From: Tardibacter chloracetimidivorans
Lineage (GTDB): Bacteria > Pseudomonadota > Alphaproteobacteria > Sphingomonadales > Sphingomonadaceae
Length of the DNA stretch: 64,000 nucleotides
Assembly (NCBI RefSeq): GCF_001890385.1
Contig: NZ_CP018221.1
Span: forward strand, 496,001-560,000
Direction: 5' to 3'
Made by a program: the position numbers and the translations under genes. Each line of letters begins with the position of its first letter. Position 1 is the first letter of the stretch. The notes under the pieces are model-generated. The model did not search any database and had not been told where the DNA came from. It worked only from the letters and a program-made list of their open reading frames with translations. Positions 43,675 through 52,750 of the stretch are shown here, piece after piece.

Positions 43675-45273
43675 CTAGTGCCCAGCCTTCTTCCTCCCGC
43701 GTTGGTCGTGATAGGATTGCAGGACTTCCTTCATACGCCGCACGGCTTCGCGCCGCTCGCGGGCGTCGTCGATCCGTTGCAGTTCCCGCTTCAGATTGGT
43801 GGCGAAGTCGGCGTAGTCATTCTGCCAGTCGCGCTCCACCGCCTCCTGTACATTCACCCGGCCGGTCGAGAGACGGCGCGCCGCCTCGCCCGACGCCAGC
43901 GCATAGCGCTCGCCGATCTGCGGGGTGACGATGGAGTCGGCCGCAGCGTCCGATTGCAGCCGCCGCCGCAGCGTTTCGATGGCGTCCGCCTCGCCATGGG
44001 TCAGAAAGAGGCTGCCCGCTATCGGCCTACGCGCCTTGATCCAGGCGCGGATGTCGTCCTGATCGGCATGGGCCGAATAGCTGTCGATTCGCCGGACCTG
44101 CGCCTTCACCGCCACGTCATGCCCCGATATGCGTACCCGCCGCGCCCCGTCGACGATCGCGCGCCCCAGCGTGCCCGCCGCCTGAAAGCCGACGAACAAT
44201 ATGGTCGATTCACGCCGGCCGAGATTGTGGCGCAGGTGATGACGGATGCGGCCCGCCTCGCACATGCCCGATGCGGCGAGGATGATCGCGCCCGACAGGT
44301 TATTGAGGCGCATCGATTCAGCGGCGCTGCCCATGAAATGAAAGGCCGGATGCCCGAATATCTCGCCCGAACCCATGTCCTCGAGATGCCCCGCGTATTT
44401 GGCGAACACGCTGGTCGCCCGCGTCGCCAGCGGTGAATCGATGAAGACGCGCGGATGCGGGAGGCGGCCGGCGTTGATGAGGCTGGCGATGTCGAGCAGT
44501 AGCTCCTGCGTCCGCTCCAGCGCGAACACGGGGATGACCAGATTGCCGCCACGGACCAGCGCCCCGCTGATTTCCGCTTCCAGCAGGGTCCGGCGCTCCT
44601 CTATCGAGACCTCCTCCCGAATGCGGTCGCCATAAGTGCTTTCGCAGATCACATGATCGAACCCGGCCGGGGCCGTGGGATCGGGGTGAAACGCCTTGTG
44701 ATCCGGCCCGACGTCTCCCGAAAAGAGCAGGCGCGTCGTCCCGGCTTCCAATTCTATCGAGGCGGAACCGAGTATGTGTCCCGCGTTCCAAAGCCGGAAC
44801 CTGAAATCGGGCGCAAGCGCGACCCAGCTTTCGAACTCGACGCCTTTGGTCTGGGCATAAGCGGCCATTGCATCCGCCTCGGTGTAGATGGGCGGCACCG
44901 GCTCCTCATCGGCCCGGTCGGCGCGACGGTTGCGCCGCTCGGTCTCGCTTTCCTGTATGCGTCCGGCGTCCGGCAGCATGTGATAAAGCAGGTCGCGGGT
45001 GGCGGAGGTGCACCAGATCGGGCCGCCATAGCCCTCGGCCACCAGCTTGGGCAACAACCCGCTGTGATCGATATGGGCGTGGCTGAGGATGACGGCGGCC
45101 AATCTCGACGCATCGAAGGGAAAGGCTTCCCGGTTGAGCGTTTCAAGCGTCCGCGAACCCTGGAAGAGCCCACAGTCGATCAGCACCGCCAGATCGCCAT
45201 ATCTCAACTGCATGCAGGAGCCGGTGACCGTGCGGGCCGCACCGTGAAAGGTGATTTCGAGGCTCTCCCCCAT
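43675..45273 (-). CDS. Metallo-beta-lactamase/beta-CASP/RMMBL RNA-processing-type hydrolase
   Basis: A 532-residue zinc hydrolase of the CPSF-73-like branch. The metal site is LSHAHIDHSGLLPKL (HxHxDH), with GHILGSASIEL and FSGDVGPDH completing the MBL domain. The beta-CASP insert begins near residue 220 (ALERTQELLLDIASL, FIDSPLATRAT, AASGMCEAGRIRHHLRHNL), and the RMMBL end has SYSAHADQDDI and FLTHGE. GGGAG lies 5 bases before the chosen ATG; an ATG four codons upstream has poorer spacing. Such proteins are often found beside stress genes in bacteria. Divergent from ppsA. An RNA substrate is inference. Confidence 0.87.
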   Translation of the reverse strand: MGESLEITFHGAARTVTGSCMQLRYGDLAVLIDCGLFQGSRTLETLNREAFPFDASRLAAVILSHAHIDHSGLLPKLVAEGYGGPIWCTSATRDLLYHMLPDAGRIQESETERRNRRADRADEEPVPPIYTEADAMAAYAQTKGVEFESWVALAPDFRFRLWNAGHILGSASIELEAGTTRLLFSGDVGPDHKAFHPDPTAPAGFDHVICESTYGDRIREEVSIEERRTLLEAEISGALVRGGNLVIPVFALERTQELLLDIASLINAGRLPHPRVFIDSPLATRATSVFAKYAGHLEDMGSGEIFGHPAFHFMGSAAESMRLNNLSGAIILAASGMCEAGRIRHHLRHNLGRRESTILFVGFQAAGTLGRAIVDGARRVRISGHDVAVKAQVRRIDSYSAHADQDDIRAWIKARRPIAGSLFLTHGEADAIETLRRRLQSDAAADSIVTPQIGERYALASGEAARRLSTGRVNVQEAVERDWQNDYADFATNLKRELQRIDDARERREAVRRMKEVLQSYHDQRGRKKAGH

Positions 45274-45488
45274 TTGAACTCCCATCCTTCTGGCGCAGGG
45301 TTTCCGCCAGCCCTTGTAGCGCGGCGATAGCCCGCAGCGCCACTTGCGTTAATGGGTGGCTGCTCGCAATCCGAAGGCCCGCCCTGTATGATGGTCGTTG
45401 CGGCAAGGTTGATGGAGCGCCAGGGCGAGCGCAACCTGTGCCGGGACTCGTCCGATGCGCCGATGCGCCGCACCAGCCGGAGGGTGGA

Positions 45489-47870
45489 ATGGAACAGCAG
45501 TCCGTAATCTGGTTCGACCAAATCGGTATTGGCGACGTCGCTGCGGTCGGCGGGAAGAACGCCTCACTGGGCGAGATGATCGTCGCACTTTCCTCCGCAG
45601 GGGTTCGCGTTCCTGCGGGTTTCGCCACCACGGCCGCCGCCTATCGCGAGTTCGTTTCGGCCAATGATCTGGAGCCCGATATTCGCAGCCATCTGGAGGC
45701 CTATCGTGCGGGAAAGACCAGCCTTGCGGAGGCTGGCCGGGCGATCCGCGGCCGCTTTCTCGACAGCGCATTTCCATCCGCCATCGCCGACCGGATAAGC
45801 GCCGCCTATGAGGAGCTGGGCGAAAGGCTGCGCCTGCCCGATCCGGCAACCGCCGTTCGCAGCAGCGCCACCGCCGAGGACCTGCCCGACGCCAGCTTTG
45901 CCGGCCAGCAGGAGACGTTTCTGAACGTCCGGGGCCGGCGGGCGCTGCTTGACGCATGCCGCCGCTGCTATGCATCGCTCTTCACCGACCGGGCGATCAG
46001 CTACCGCGAGGCCAAGGGCTTCGACCATATGGACGTGGCCCTTTCGATCGGCGTGCAGCAGATGGTGCGGTCCGACCTTTCAGGGTCGGGCGTGATGTTC
46101 TCCATCGATACCGAGACCGGCTTTCCGCATGCGGCGGTGATCAGCGCCGCCTGGGGTCTTGGCGAAATGGTCGTCCAGGGCAGCGTCAATCCGGACAAAT
46201 ATATGGTCTTCAAACCGCTGCTCCAGACGGACGGCGCGCGGCCCATCATCGAAAAGACCAGGGGCGGCAAGGCGCTGAAGATGGTCTATGCCGAAGGCGG
46301 CAGCAGGCGCACCCGGATCGTCGATACGAGCGCGGCCGAGCGGGAGAGCTTCGTCCTTGATGACGAGGACATTCTCCAGCTGGCCCGCTGGGCGGTGCTG
46401 ATCGAGCAGCACTACGGCCGCCCGATGGACATGGAATGGGCAAAGCATGGCGAGACCGGGGAGCTTTACATCGTCCAGGCGCGGCCGGAGACGGTGCAGG
46501 CGACGGGCAGCGCCACCGCTTTCAGACACTATCGGCTGAAGGAGAAGGGAAAGGTCCTCGCCACGGGGGCCGCGATCGGAAGCGCGATTGCATCGGGCCG
46601 GGCCTGCGTGATCCGCAGCGCCGCCGACATTGCCGATTTCCAGGACGGCGCGGTTCTGGTCACCGAAGCGACCGATCCCGACTGGGTTCCGATCATGAAG
46701 CGCGCTGCCGGAATCGTGACGGATCATGGCGGAACCACCAGCCATGCGGCGATCGTCAGCCGTGAACTGGGGGTAGCGGCCATCGTCGGCACGGGCGACG
46801 CGAGCAGCGTCATCGGCGACGGGCAGGACATCACGTTATCCTGCGCCGAGGGCGATACCGGGACGGTTTATGAGGGCCTGCTGGGCTTCGACCAGTCGGA
46901 GATCGACGTGGGGTCCCTGCCCGACACCCGCACCGACGTGATGGTGAACATCGCCAATCCGGCGGCGGCGTTTCAATGGTGGCGTCTCCCGGCGCGCGGC
47001 GTGGGCCTCGCCCGGATGGAGTTCATCATCAACGCGCTGATCAAGGCGCATCCGATGGCGCTCATCCATCCGGAGCGGACCAGCGCCGAAGACCAGCGCC
47101 GCATCCGCGAACTGACGCGCGGCCATGACACACCCGCCGATTATTTCGTCGATACGCTGGCGAGGGGCATCGCAAGGCTGGCCACCCCCTATCATCCTTA
47201 CCCGGCGATCGTCCGGCTGAGCGATTTCAAGACCAATGAATATGCCCATCTGATCGGCGGATCAGTGTTCGAGCCGGAGGAAGAGAATCCGATGCTCGGC
47301 TTCAGGGGCGCTTCCCGCTATTATGACGACCGCTATCGTGAAGGCTTCGCGCTTGAATGCCGTGCGCTGAAGCGGGTCCGCGAAACGCTGGGCTTCACCA
47401 ATGTCGTCATCATGGTGCCGTTCTGCCGCACGCCGGAGGAGGCAGACCGCGTGCTGGAGAAAATGGCGAAAAACGGCCTTCGCCGGGGCGAGAATGGCCT
47501 TCAGGTCTATATGATGTGCGAAATACCGTCCAACGTCGTGCTGGCCGAAGAGTTCGCGACGCGGTTCGACGGCTTTTCGATCGGGTCCAACGACCTGACC
47601 CAGCTTGTGCTTGGCGTGGACCGGGACTCGGGCATCCTCGCCCAGCTGTTTGACGAGCGGAACCCGGCCGTCACCCGGATGATCGCCGAGGCGATCCGCA
47701 AGGCGCACGAAGCCGGGATCAAGATCGGAATCTGTGGTCAGGCGCCTAGCAACTATCCGGAGTTCGCCCGCTTCCTTGTGGGCGAAGGCATAGATTCCAT
47801 TTCGCTGAACCCCGACAGCTTCGTCGCCACGATCGCCGAGATCGCGCGCGCCGAAACCGCGCCCGGCTAG
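45489..47870 (+). CDS. ppsA: Phosphoenolpyruvate synthase
   Basis: Makes PEP from pyruvate and ATP. The N-terminal ATP-grasp domain starts GGKNASLGEMI and has AVRSSATAEDLPDASFAGQQET. The swivelling domain holds the phospho-His in GGTTSHAAIVSRELGV (near residue 420). The C-terminal TIM barrel has GLARMEFIINA, NPMLGFRGASRYY and MCEIPSNVVLAEEFATRFDGFSIGSNDLTQL. The length is 793 residues. GGAGGGTGGA directly precedes the ATG. Its place in a stress block suggests a role under low oxygen or starvation rather than only gluconeogenesis. Confidence 0.94.
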   Translation: MEQQSVIWFDQIGIGDVAAVGGKNASLGEMIVALSSAGVRVPAGFATTAAAYREFVSANDLEPDIRSHLEAYRAGKTSLAEAGRAIRGRFLDSAFPSAIADRISAAYEELGERLRLPDPATAVRSSATAEDLPDASFAGQQETFLNVRGRRALLDACRRCYASLFTDRAISYREAKGFDHMDVALSIGVQQMVRSDLSGSGVMFSIDTETGFPHAAVISAAWGLGEMVVQGSVNPDKYMVFKPLLQTDGARPIIEKTRGGKALKMVYAEGGSRRTRIVDTSAAERESFVLDDEDILQLARWAVLIEQHYGRPMDMEWAKHGETGELYIVQARPETVQATGSATAFRHYRLKEKGKVLATGAAIGSAIASGRACVIRSAADIADFQDGAVLVTEATDPDWVPIMKRAAGIVTDHGGTTSHAAIVSRELGVAAIVGTGDASSVIGDGQDITLSCAEGDTGTVYEGLLGFDQSEIDVGSLPDTRTDVMVNIANPAAAFQWWRLPARGVGLARMEFIINALIKAHPMALIHPERTSAEDQRRIRELTRGHDTPADYFVDTLARGIARLATPYHPYPAIVRLSDFKTNEYAHLIGGSVFEPEEENPMLGFRGASRYYDDRYREGFALECRALKRVRETLGFTNVVIMVPFCRTPEEADRVLEKMAKNGLRRGENGLQVYMMCEIPSNVVLAEEFATRFDGFSIGSNDLTQLVLGVDRDSGILAQLFDERNPAVTRMIAEAIRKAHEAGIKIGICGQAPSNYPEFARFLVGEGIDSISLNPDSFVATIAEIARAETAPG

Positions 47871-48265
47871 GGCGTCTTTGCTGAGGCGCGTTGCACGTCC
47901 TGTCGCCAGCGTTCGGTCGCGGCGCGGTGCCTGGCGAGCGCCTCCTCATAGAGTTGCCGTTCGATGCGCGCCCGTGCGACCGCTTCTTCATGCTCGCGCC
48001 GCGCCGCCTCCCCCTTCGCTTCGGCCGCCGCGAGGCGCGCTGCGGTCTGGCGATTGAGATCGCGGACCTGACGGTGCTCGATCACCTCGATATCGGCCGT
48101 GCCGTCGACGACCGCGCTTTCCTCGATCTCCACCTTCTCGACCGCGCTCGCTCGCCGCTCTCCGACAACCTCGACGGGAAGCGATTGCGCGTGCGCAGAC
48201 TGGGCGGCGAAGATCAGCGTCGCCAGGATCAGGCCGTTGGACTTGTGATCGGACGTCAGCCGCAT
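47867..48265 (-). CDS. Small exported coiled-coil protein of unknown function
   Basis: A 132-residue protein with a signal peptide (LILATLIFAAQSAHAQ) and a mature part dominated by a helix rich in Ala, Glu and Arg (residues about 65-130, RQTAARLAAAEAKGEAARREHEEAVARAR), likely a coiled coil. I do not recognise a family. Its stop overlaps the convergent ppsA stop by 4 bases. It may be periplasmic. Confidence 0.65.
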   Translation of the reverse strand: MRLTSDHKSNGLILATLIFAAQSAHAQSLPVEVVGERRASAVEKVEIEESAVVDGTADIEVIEHRQVRDLNRQTAARLAAAEAKGEAARREHEEAVARARIERQLYEEALARHRAATERWRQDVQRASAKTP

Positions 48266-48452
48266 GATGTGGGTCCTGTGTCGGTTGAGGCGGTTTTCAA
48301 TTCTGCACCCGAGGATGCCATTGTCAAAACAGCCAGATCTATCGAGGCGATATTCCGATAACGAAGATTATAACCCTGACGTTGAGTCCGGCAATCGATG
48401 GAGCCCCGGAAGCGCAAAAGGCGCGGCACACGCACAAGACGCGCATGACGAG

Positions 48453-48644
48453 GGAGACCGGGGCGACGGCTTCGTCGGCGCAATGACCCACGGCTTTGCG
48501 CAAGGATGGAGCGCCGAAGACGCCTTCAGGCTCGGCAGGGCGGCAGGAACGGCCGCAGTGATGACTCCCGGCACCGGCCTTTGCCACCGGAAGGACATCG
48601 AGCATTATTTTGAGATGCTCGTACCGGTCACCGGACAATCGTGA
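48453..48644 (+). pseudogene. 3' remnant of a PfkB-type 6-phosphofructokinase
   Basis: The last 63 codons read GDRGDGFVGAMTHGFAQGWSAEDAFRLG and then AAGTAAVMTPGTGLCHRKDIEHYF, which matches the C-terminus of PfkB/Pfk-2 from the GAGDSF active-site motif to the end. The motif itself has decayed (GDRGDGF in place of GAGDSF), and the in-frame sequence before it (from 48264) has no kinase homology that I recognise. The frame is open, so a short peptide could still be made, but not an enzyme. Confidence 0.72.
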
Positions 48645-48692
48645 CTATGGCCGATCACGGGACAAGCGCATGAACATCTGCCTGGCTCCGGT

Positions 48693-49334
48693 TCATGCGG
48701 GCTTGGCCGCGTAGATCATCCGACCGGCTTTCAGGCGGGACATCACCGCGCTCAGATCAGCCTCATCAAAAGCAAAGCAGCCCTCGCTCCGCCCAAGCTT
48801 ACCGTGATCGTCGATCATTTTGTGGCTGACATACCATGCCGAATGGATGACGATTGCACGCACGGCGGCGTTGCTGTTGTCAGGATCAAGACCGGTCAAC
48901 CGTTGTGAAAGGCCGTGCTGTCCCTGATAATCCGAGCCCGTCAGATACGCGCCCGAGGATGTCGCGCTCGAGCCGGGCAAGTTGGAGAACCGTTGCAGCC
49001 ACCCCTGGTGCGCCGGGTCCGAGCCGCGGCCGTGCGCGACCAGAAACGAGCGGCTTTGCCCATCTTCCAGATTCACGATGTGAAAACGGGGCTTCCACGA
49101 AGGCAGGGAAAAATCGGCAATGCCGATATAGTCCCGGTGCTGAATCACCGCGCGATGACGGTCGAATGCATTCAGCGCGTCGTCCAATAGCCCGGGCGAT
49201 ATTCCACGCGCTTTGGTGATCGTCGAAGCCGCCGACGGGGGGGATATTCCAATGGCCACGGCCGTCGCCATGCCCGCCAATATTTGGCGTCGCGAAATCA
49301 ATGGTCTGTCCAACAGAAGCGCTTTCAATCCCAT
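48693..49334 (-). CDS. L,D-transpeptidase-fold protein (YkuD_2-type) with Tat-like signal
   Basis: A 213-residue exported protein. The N-terminus has SRRQILAGMATAVAIG, a twin-arginine-like signal. The catalytic region has AIVIHSAWYVS (His164) and GKLGRSEGCFAFDEAD (Cys186), the L,D-transpeptidase-type motif of the murein L,D-transpeptidase catalytic-domain family. SFLVAHGRGSDPAH fits the same family. It probably cross-links or edits peptidoglycan or anchors proteins to it. A GTG 18 codons upstream is the alternative start. Confidence 0.8.
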   Translation of the reverse strand: MGLKALLLDRPLISRRQILAGMATAVAIGISPPSAASTITKARGISPGLLDDALNAFDRHRAVIQHRDYIGIADFSLPSWKPRFHIVNLEDGQSRSFLVAHGRGSDPAHQGWLQRFSNLPGSSATSSGAYLTGSDYQGQHGLSQRLTGLDPDNSNAAVRAIVIHSAWYVSHKMIDDHGKLGRSEGCFAFDEADLSAVMSRLKAGRMIYAAKPA

Positions 49335-49393
49335 GCAAGTGTAGAAAACGATCCCGTTCGCGGGTCGTCTGAAAGAAAGATCATACACCTATT

Positions 49394-49636
49394 TTGGCGA
49401 AAACGCCATTGGCGGGGCTCAATACGGGATTGGCGCGTGGGGACATATTGCTGCAGGTGACAGCAGCCGGATTGTGCACCGCCTATCTCAACCAGCCTGT
49501 CGAAGTGCCTGCGCCGCGTCTCCGCCTGCGGGAGTTCGGCGTCTCCGGCTTTCCCCAAAACAGATTGAGGCTTGGATATGGTCCGGAAGTTCCTCACGCG
49601 CAGCGACGGGAACTGCGTCATGTGATCTGCGGTTGA
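49394..49636 (+). pseudogene. 3' remnant of an Acg-type nitroreductase-fold gene
   Basis: An 80-codon open frame whose second part reads LLQVTAAGLCTAYLNQPVEVPA and then FPQNRLRLGYGPEVPHAQRREL. This matches the C-terminus of Acg/Rv2032-type FMN-binding nitroreductase-like proteins (TATARGLATSFLNQPVE..., PQLLLRFGYGP...). The N-terminal FMN-binding part is missing, and upstream lies the opposite-strand transpeptidase. Acg proteins belong to dormancy regulons elsewhere. The rest of the stretch to hsp20 (49637-49845) holds no gene. Confidence 0.65.
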
Positions 49637-49845
49637 ACGGATCGGGTCGACGCAACGAAACTTCACCAAGCGATCTTCGGAACTATCCTTGAAAATCAAG
49701 CGACAACTTCACTCACAGGCTCGCTGGTCTTTCGTCGCATAGGTAGATTTGCGAATAGAGCTTCTTCCCCCCGTGCCGGTAACTTGAAACCTCCTCGCTC
49801 CACGGCGGCGTGCCGGCGAGAAGAACCCAACCGGAGGAAAGCATC

Positions 49846-50349
49846 ATGAACGAGATGACCAAGGCTCCTGCAAGCAAATCTCAGTCTCCCCTATCCATCT
49901 TCGATCGGCCATTGGGCGAGCCGTTGGGCTGGCTTCGCACGGAAATCGACCGGCTCTTCGATGATTTCGGTCGCCCCACGCGGAGTGTCTTCAATTTTGG
50001 CCAGCGTGGTCTCGCCCCCGTCCCCGCGCTGGACATGGTGGATGATGAAAAGGCGTACCGCCTGACTGCCGAACTTCCTGGTCTTGCGGAGAAGGACATC
50101 GACATCAGCGTTGCCGATGGCGTCCTCCGTATTTCGGGCGAAAAGAAGGAAGAAACCGAGCGCAAGGAAAAGGGCTTCTTGTTCAGCGAGCGCCGTTACG
50201 GCGCGTTCGAGCGTGACGTTCCGCTACCCAGCGACGTGAATCCCGATGCGATCAAGGCTCAGTTCAAGGACGGAGTGCTGACCGTAACCCTTGCAAAGGA
50301 CGAGAAAGCGGCGGCGCACACTCGCAAGATCACAGTCGAAAAGGCATGA
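49846..50349 (+). CDS. Hsp20/alpha-crystallin small heat-shock protein
   Basis: ATP-independent chaperone of 167 residues. The alpha-crystallin domain covers residues about 58-160: ALDMVDDEKAYRLTAELPGLAEKDIDISV, VLRISGEKKEE and GAFERDVPLPSDVNPDAIKAQFKDGVLTVTL, and it ends with the GVLTVTLAKDE and KITVE strands. GGAGGAAAG lies 6 bases before the ATG. Two CTTGAAA elements (49688, 49783) lie upstream, but I could not pair either with a good RpoH -10. The stop codon is overlapped by the ATG of the next gene's apparent start. Confidence 0.93.
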   Translation: MNEMTKAPASKSQSPLSIFDRPLGEPLGWLRTEIDRLFDDFGRPTRSVFNFGQRGLAPVPALDMVDDEKAYRLTAELPGLAEKDIDISVADGVLRISGEKKEETERKEKGFLFSERRYGAFERDVPLPSDVNPDAIKAQFKDGVLTVTLAKDEKAAAHTRKITVEKA

Positions 50350-51903
50350 ACACCTCCCCCCCGCATCCGTCCTGAAGCTGCCCCGGCAGATCGTCAGGCG
50401 GATGCGGTTTCCTTTATCGAAACCGGCGGGCTGGGCGGCGATGTAGCGCAACGGATCGATACTCATGCCGCCTCCATCTTCCTGGTCGGCGATCGCGCCT
50501 GGAAGATGAAGCGCGCCGTCCATCTCGACTATCTGGATTTTTCAAGGCTGGAGCTTCGAAAGGCCGCTCTCGAGACCGAATTGCGGCTCAACAGGCGAAC
50601 CGCATCCGCGCTCTATATCGCCGTGCATGCAATCACCAGCGACGTAGATGGCGGGCTCGCTCTCGACGGCGAAGGGCGTCCGGTCGAATGGTTGCTCGAG
50701 ATGCTGCGTTTTCCGGACGATGCGCGGCTGGACAGGCACATCGCCGCCAACCCGCTGCCGCCGGCCGTGCTGCGGAGGCTCGGCGACAGAATCCACAGCT
50801 TTCACGCATCGGTAGAGGTGAGCAGTTCCCCCGGCGCCGCTCTCGCCCTTCTGGAGGTTATCGAGGGCAATGTCTCAAGCATGCGGAAGTTTCCCGACAT
50901 TCTGGACCGCACCCTCGTCCGCGATCTTGCCGGTCAGCATCGCACCTTGTGGCGAAGCCTTGCGCCGTTGCTGGAAGAGCGGCGGCGGATGGGGCGCGTC
51001 CGTCATGGGCATGGCGATCTGCACCTCACCAACATCGCGATGATCGACGGCGAGGCGGTTCCGTTCGATTGTCTGGAGTTCAGCCCCGATCTAGCGACGG
51101 TCGATGTGCTGTACGATCTGGCGTTTCTTCTGATGGACCTTTGGCATTACGGATGTCGGAAGGAAGCGAACCTTGTCTTCAACCGCTATTTCGACCTTTC
51201 ACCGGAGGACGAGGCAGGCTTGCCGCTGCTGCCCTTGTTCCTTTCGATGCGCGCGGCGGTGCTCACCCATGTCCTTGCGCTTCAGGCGCAGGGGGCAGGA
51301 AACAAGGAGCTTGCCGCACAGGCGCAGGCCTATCTGAGGCTCGCGTCCGAACTGGTCGAGCCGGTCGAGCCCCGGCTCGTCGCCATTGGCGGCCTTTCAG
51401 GTTCGGGCAAGTCGACCCTGGCGGCGTCGCTTGCGCATGAGCTTGGCAGGGCTCCCGGCGCACGCATATTCCGCAGCGACGTGTTGCGGAAGCGCTTGGC
51501 GGGTGTTGCTCCCGAAACATCGCTTGATGAAAGTCGCTATTCGCTGGCGGCCAATGCTCAGGCTTACGGGCTGCTGCGCTCGCTCACGGTCGACGCGCTG
51601 GGGCATGGACATTCAGCCGTCGCCGATGCGGTGTTCGCAAGGCAGCCCGAACGAAAAGCCATAGAGGCGGTAGCCGGAGATACTGGTACGACCTTCACCG
51701 GTATATGGTTGGCGACGGAAGAAGAACGGCGTGTCGAACGCGTTCTTGCCCGCACAAGCGACGCATCCGATGCCGACGTCATAATTGCGCGGACGCAGTC
51801 TGCATACGCCATCGGGCGGCTGGACGGCTGGGTCTCCATCGATGCCTCGGGCGCTTTTGAAAGGACGCTTGAAGCCGCGCGGCTGTCGCTGAGGCTGATA
51901 TGA
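50346..51903 (+). CDS. Aminoglycoside-phosphotransferase-like/P-loop kinase fusion with apparent one-base frameshift in a C7 tract
   Basis: The N-terminal part (to about residue 330) is an APH-like kinase domain: FIETGGLGGDVAQRIDTHAA, HGHGDLHLTNIAMIDGEAVPFDCLEFSPDL (Brenner and DFG-like motifs). The C-terminal part is a P-loop kinase with GGLSGSGKSTLAASLAHELG and FRSDVLRKRLAG. The gene seems to start at ATG 50346, overlapping the hsp20 stop, but the frame runs into a stop after 9 codons. Removing one C from the C7 tract (50356-50362) joins it to the long frame, which has family sequence before its first ATG (50506) and no good start codon. That long frame is also in phase with hsp20. The small gene after it is coupled by ATGA. 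Confidence 0.75.
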
Positions 51904-52049
51904 CCGGAGAGCGACGCGGGAAGATGCTGGTGGGCGCGGGCCTGCTCGGGCTGGTCGCGCTCTGCTCTATTGGCATCCTGATCGCGCTCGGTCGCTGGCC
52001 CGGCTTCTGGGTGATGGTCAACACCCTGCTGCAAGCCCGCCAGGGGTGA
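51900..52049 (+). CDS. Small single-pass membrane protein (49 residues)
   Basis: MTGERRGKMLV, then a hydrophobic helix GAGLLGLVALCSIGILIAL, then GRWPGFWVMVNTLLQARQG. The basic N-terminus puts it inside by the positive-inside rule. Its ATG overlaps the stop of the kinase gene (ATGA), so it is translationally coupled to it. No homologue is known to me. Codon use looks like that of its neighbours. Confidence 0.6.
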   Translation: MTGERRGKMLVGAGLLGLVALCSIGILIALGRWPGFWVMVNTLLQARQG

Positions 52050-52067
52050 CCATGACGGGGGAGCCGG

Positions 52068-52736
52068 TCATCGGGCTGCGGCGCTTCCCGCCTTCTCCAG
52101 CCGGGCTTGTTGCAGCAGCCGCACGACCTCTTCATCGCTGGTCTGGTCGAAATAGCCGTAATGCGCGCCGACCGCGAAAAAGGGTGCGGGCTCGGCCAGG
52201 CAGACAAGCTCGTCGCATTCCTGTCTAAGCTTTGCCAGCATGTCCGGTGGGCCAACCGGCACCGCCAGTATCAGCCTTGCCGGACCAAGCTTGCGCAGGC
52301 CTTTGAGCGCGGCCCGGACGGTGCCCCCCGTCGCGATGCCGTCGTCCACCAGGATCACGGTGCGCCGGGCGACGTCGATCGGCGGGATGCCGTGCATGTA
52401 TATCTCGCGCCGCCGTGTGATTTCGGCGAGCTGCCGCTGCATTTCCGCGTGCAGATAATTGGGGCTGGGGGCGAGATCGCGAACGATATCCTCGTTGAGG
52501 ACGAGCTGCGGGTCGGCACCGTCGACGACCGCGCCCAATCCAAGTTCCTCATGACCGGGCGCGCCCAGCTTTCTGACGAACAGCAGATCGAGATCCGCTT
52601 TCAGCGCGGTTGCGATCTCGAATGCGACGGGAACGCCGCCACGGGGCAAGGCCAGAACAAGCGGATGCTCGTTCGCAAGATGCCGAAGTCGGCGCGCAAG
52701 CTGTTGCCCTGCGTCCTGTCTGTCACGAAAGATCAT
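52068..52736 (-). CDS. Phosphoribosyltransferase-family protein
   Basis: A 222-residue type I PRTase-fold protein. The PRPP-binding motif is VILVDDGIATGGTVRAAL, and PLVLALPRGGVPVAFEIATAL with FVRKLGAPGHEELGLGAV are typical of the stand-alone group found in stress clusters (sometimes fused to dienelactone-hydrolase domains). The substrate is unknown; nucleobase salvage is only one possibility. It follows the universal stress protein gene by 14 bases on the same strand, so the two are one operon. Confidence 0.85.
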   Translation of the reverse strand: MIFRDRQDAGQQLARRLRHLANEHPLVLALPRGGVPVAFEIATALKADLDLLFVRKLGAPGHEELGLGAVVDGADPQLVLNEDIVRDLAPSPNYLHAEMQRQLAEITRRREIYMHGIPPIDVARRTVILVDDGIATGGTVRAALKGLRKLGPARLILAVPVGPPDMLAKLRQECDELVCLAEPAPFFAVGAHYGYFDQTSDEEVVRLLQQARLEKAGSAAAR

Positions 52737-52750
52737 CGCTCACCTTCCAA

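Noticed and set aside
43197-43928. Open frame running through tRNA-Lys
   Set aside because: It includes the tRNA and its terminator and enters the opposite-strand hydrolase gene; not credible as coding.
49688-49700. FNR/FixK-like palindrome CTTGAAAATCAAG upstream of hsp20
   Set aside because: The half-sites are separated by 3 bases; the FNR/FixK box needs TTGAT-N4-ATCAA, so spacing is wrong.
49783-49810. RpoH (heat-shock sigma) promoter from the CTTGAAA element before hsp20
   Set aside because: No acceptable -10 (CCCCAT- or CTAT-like) lies at the right distance; the element alone is too short to call.
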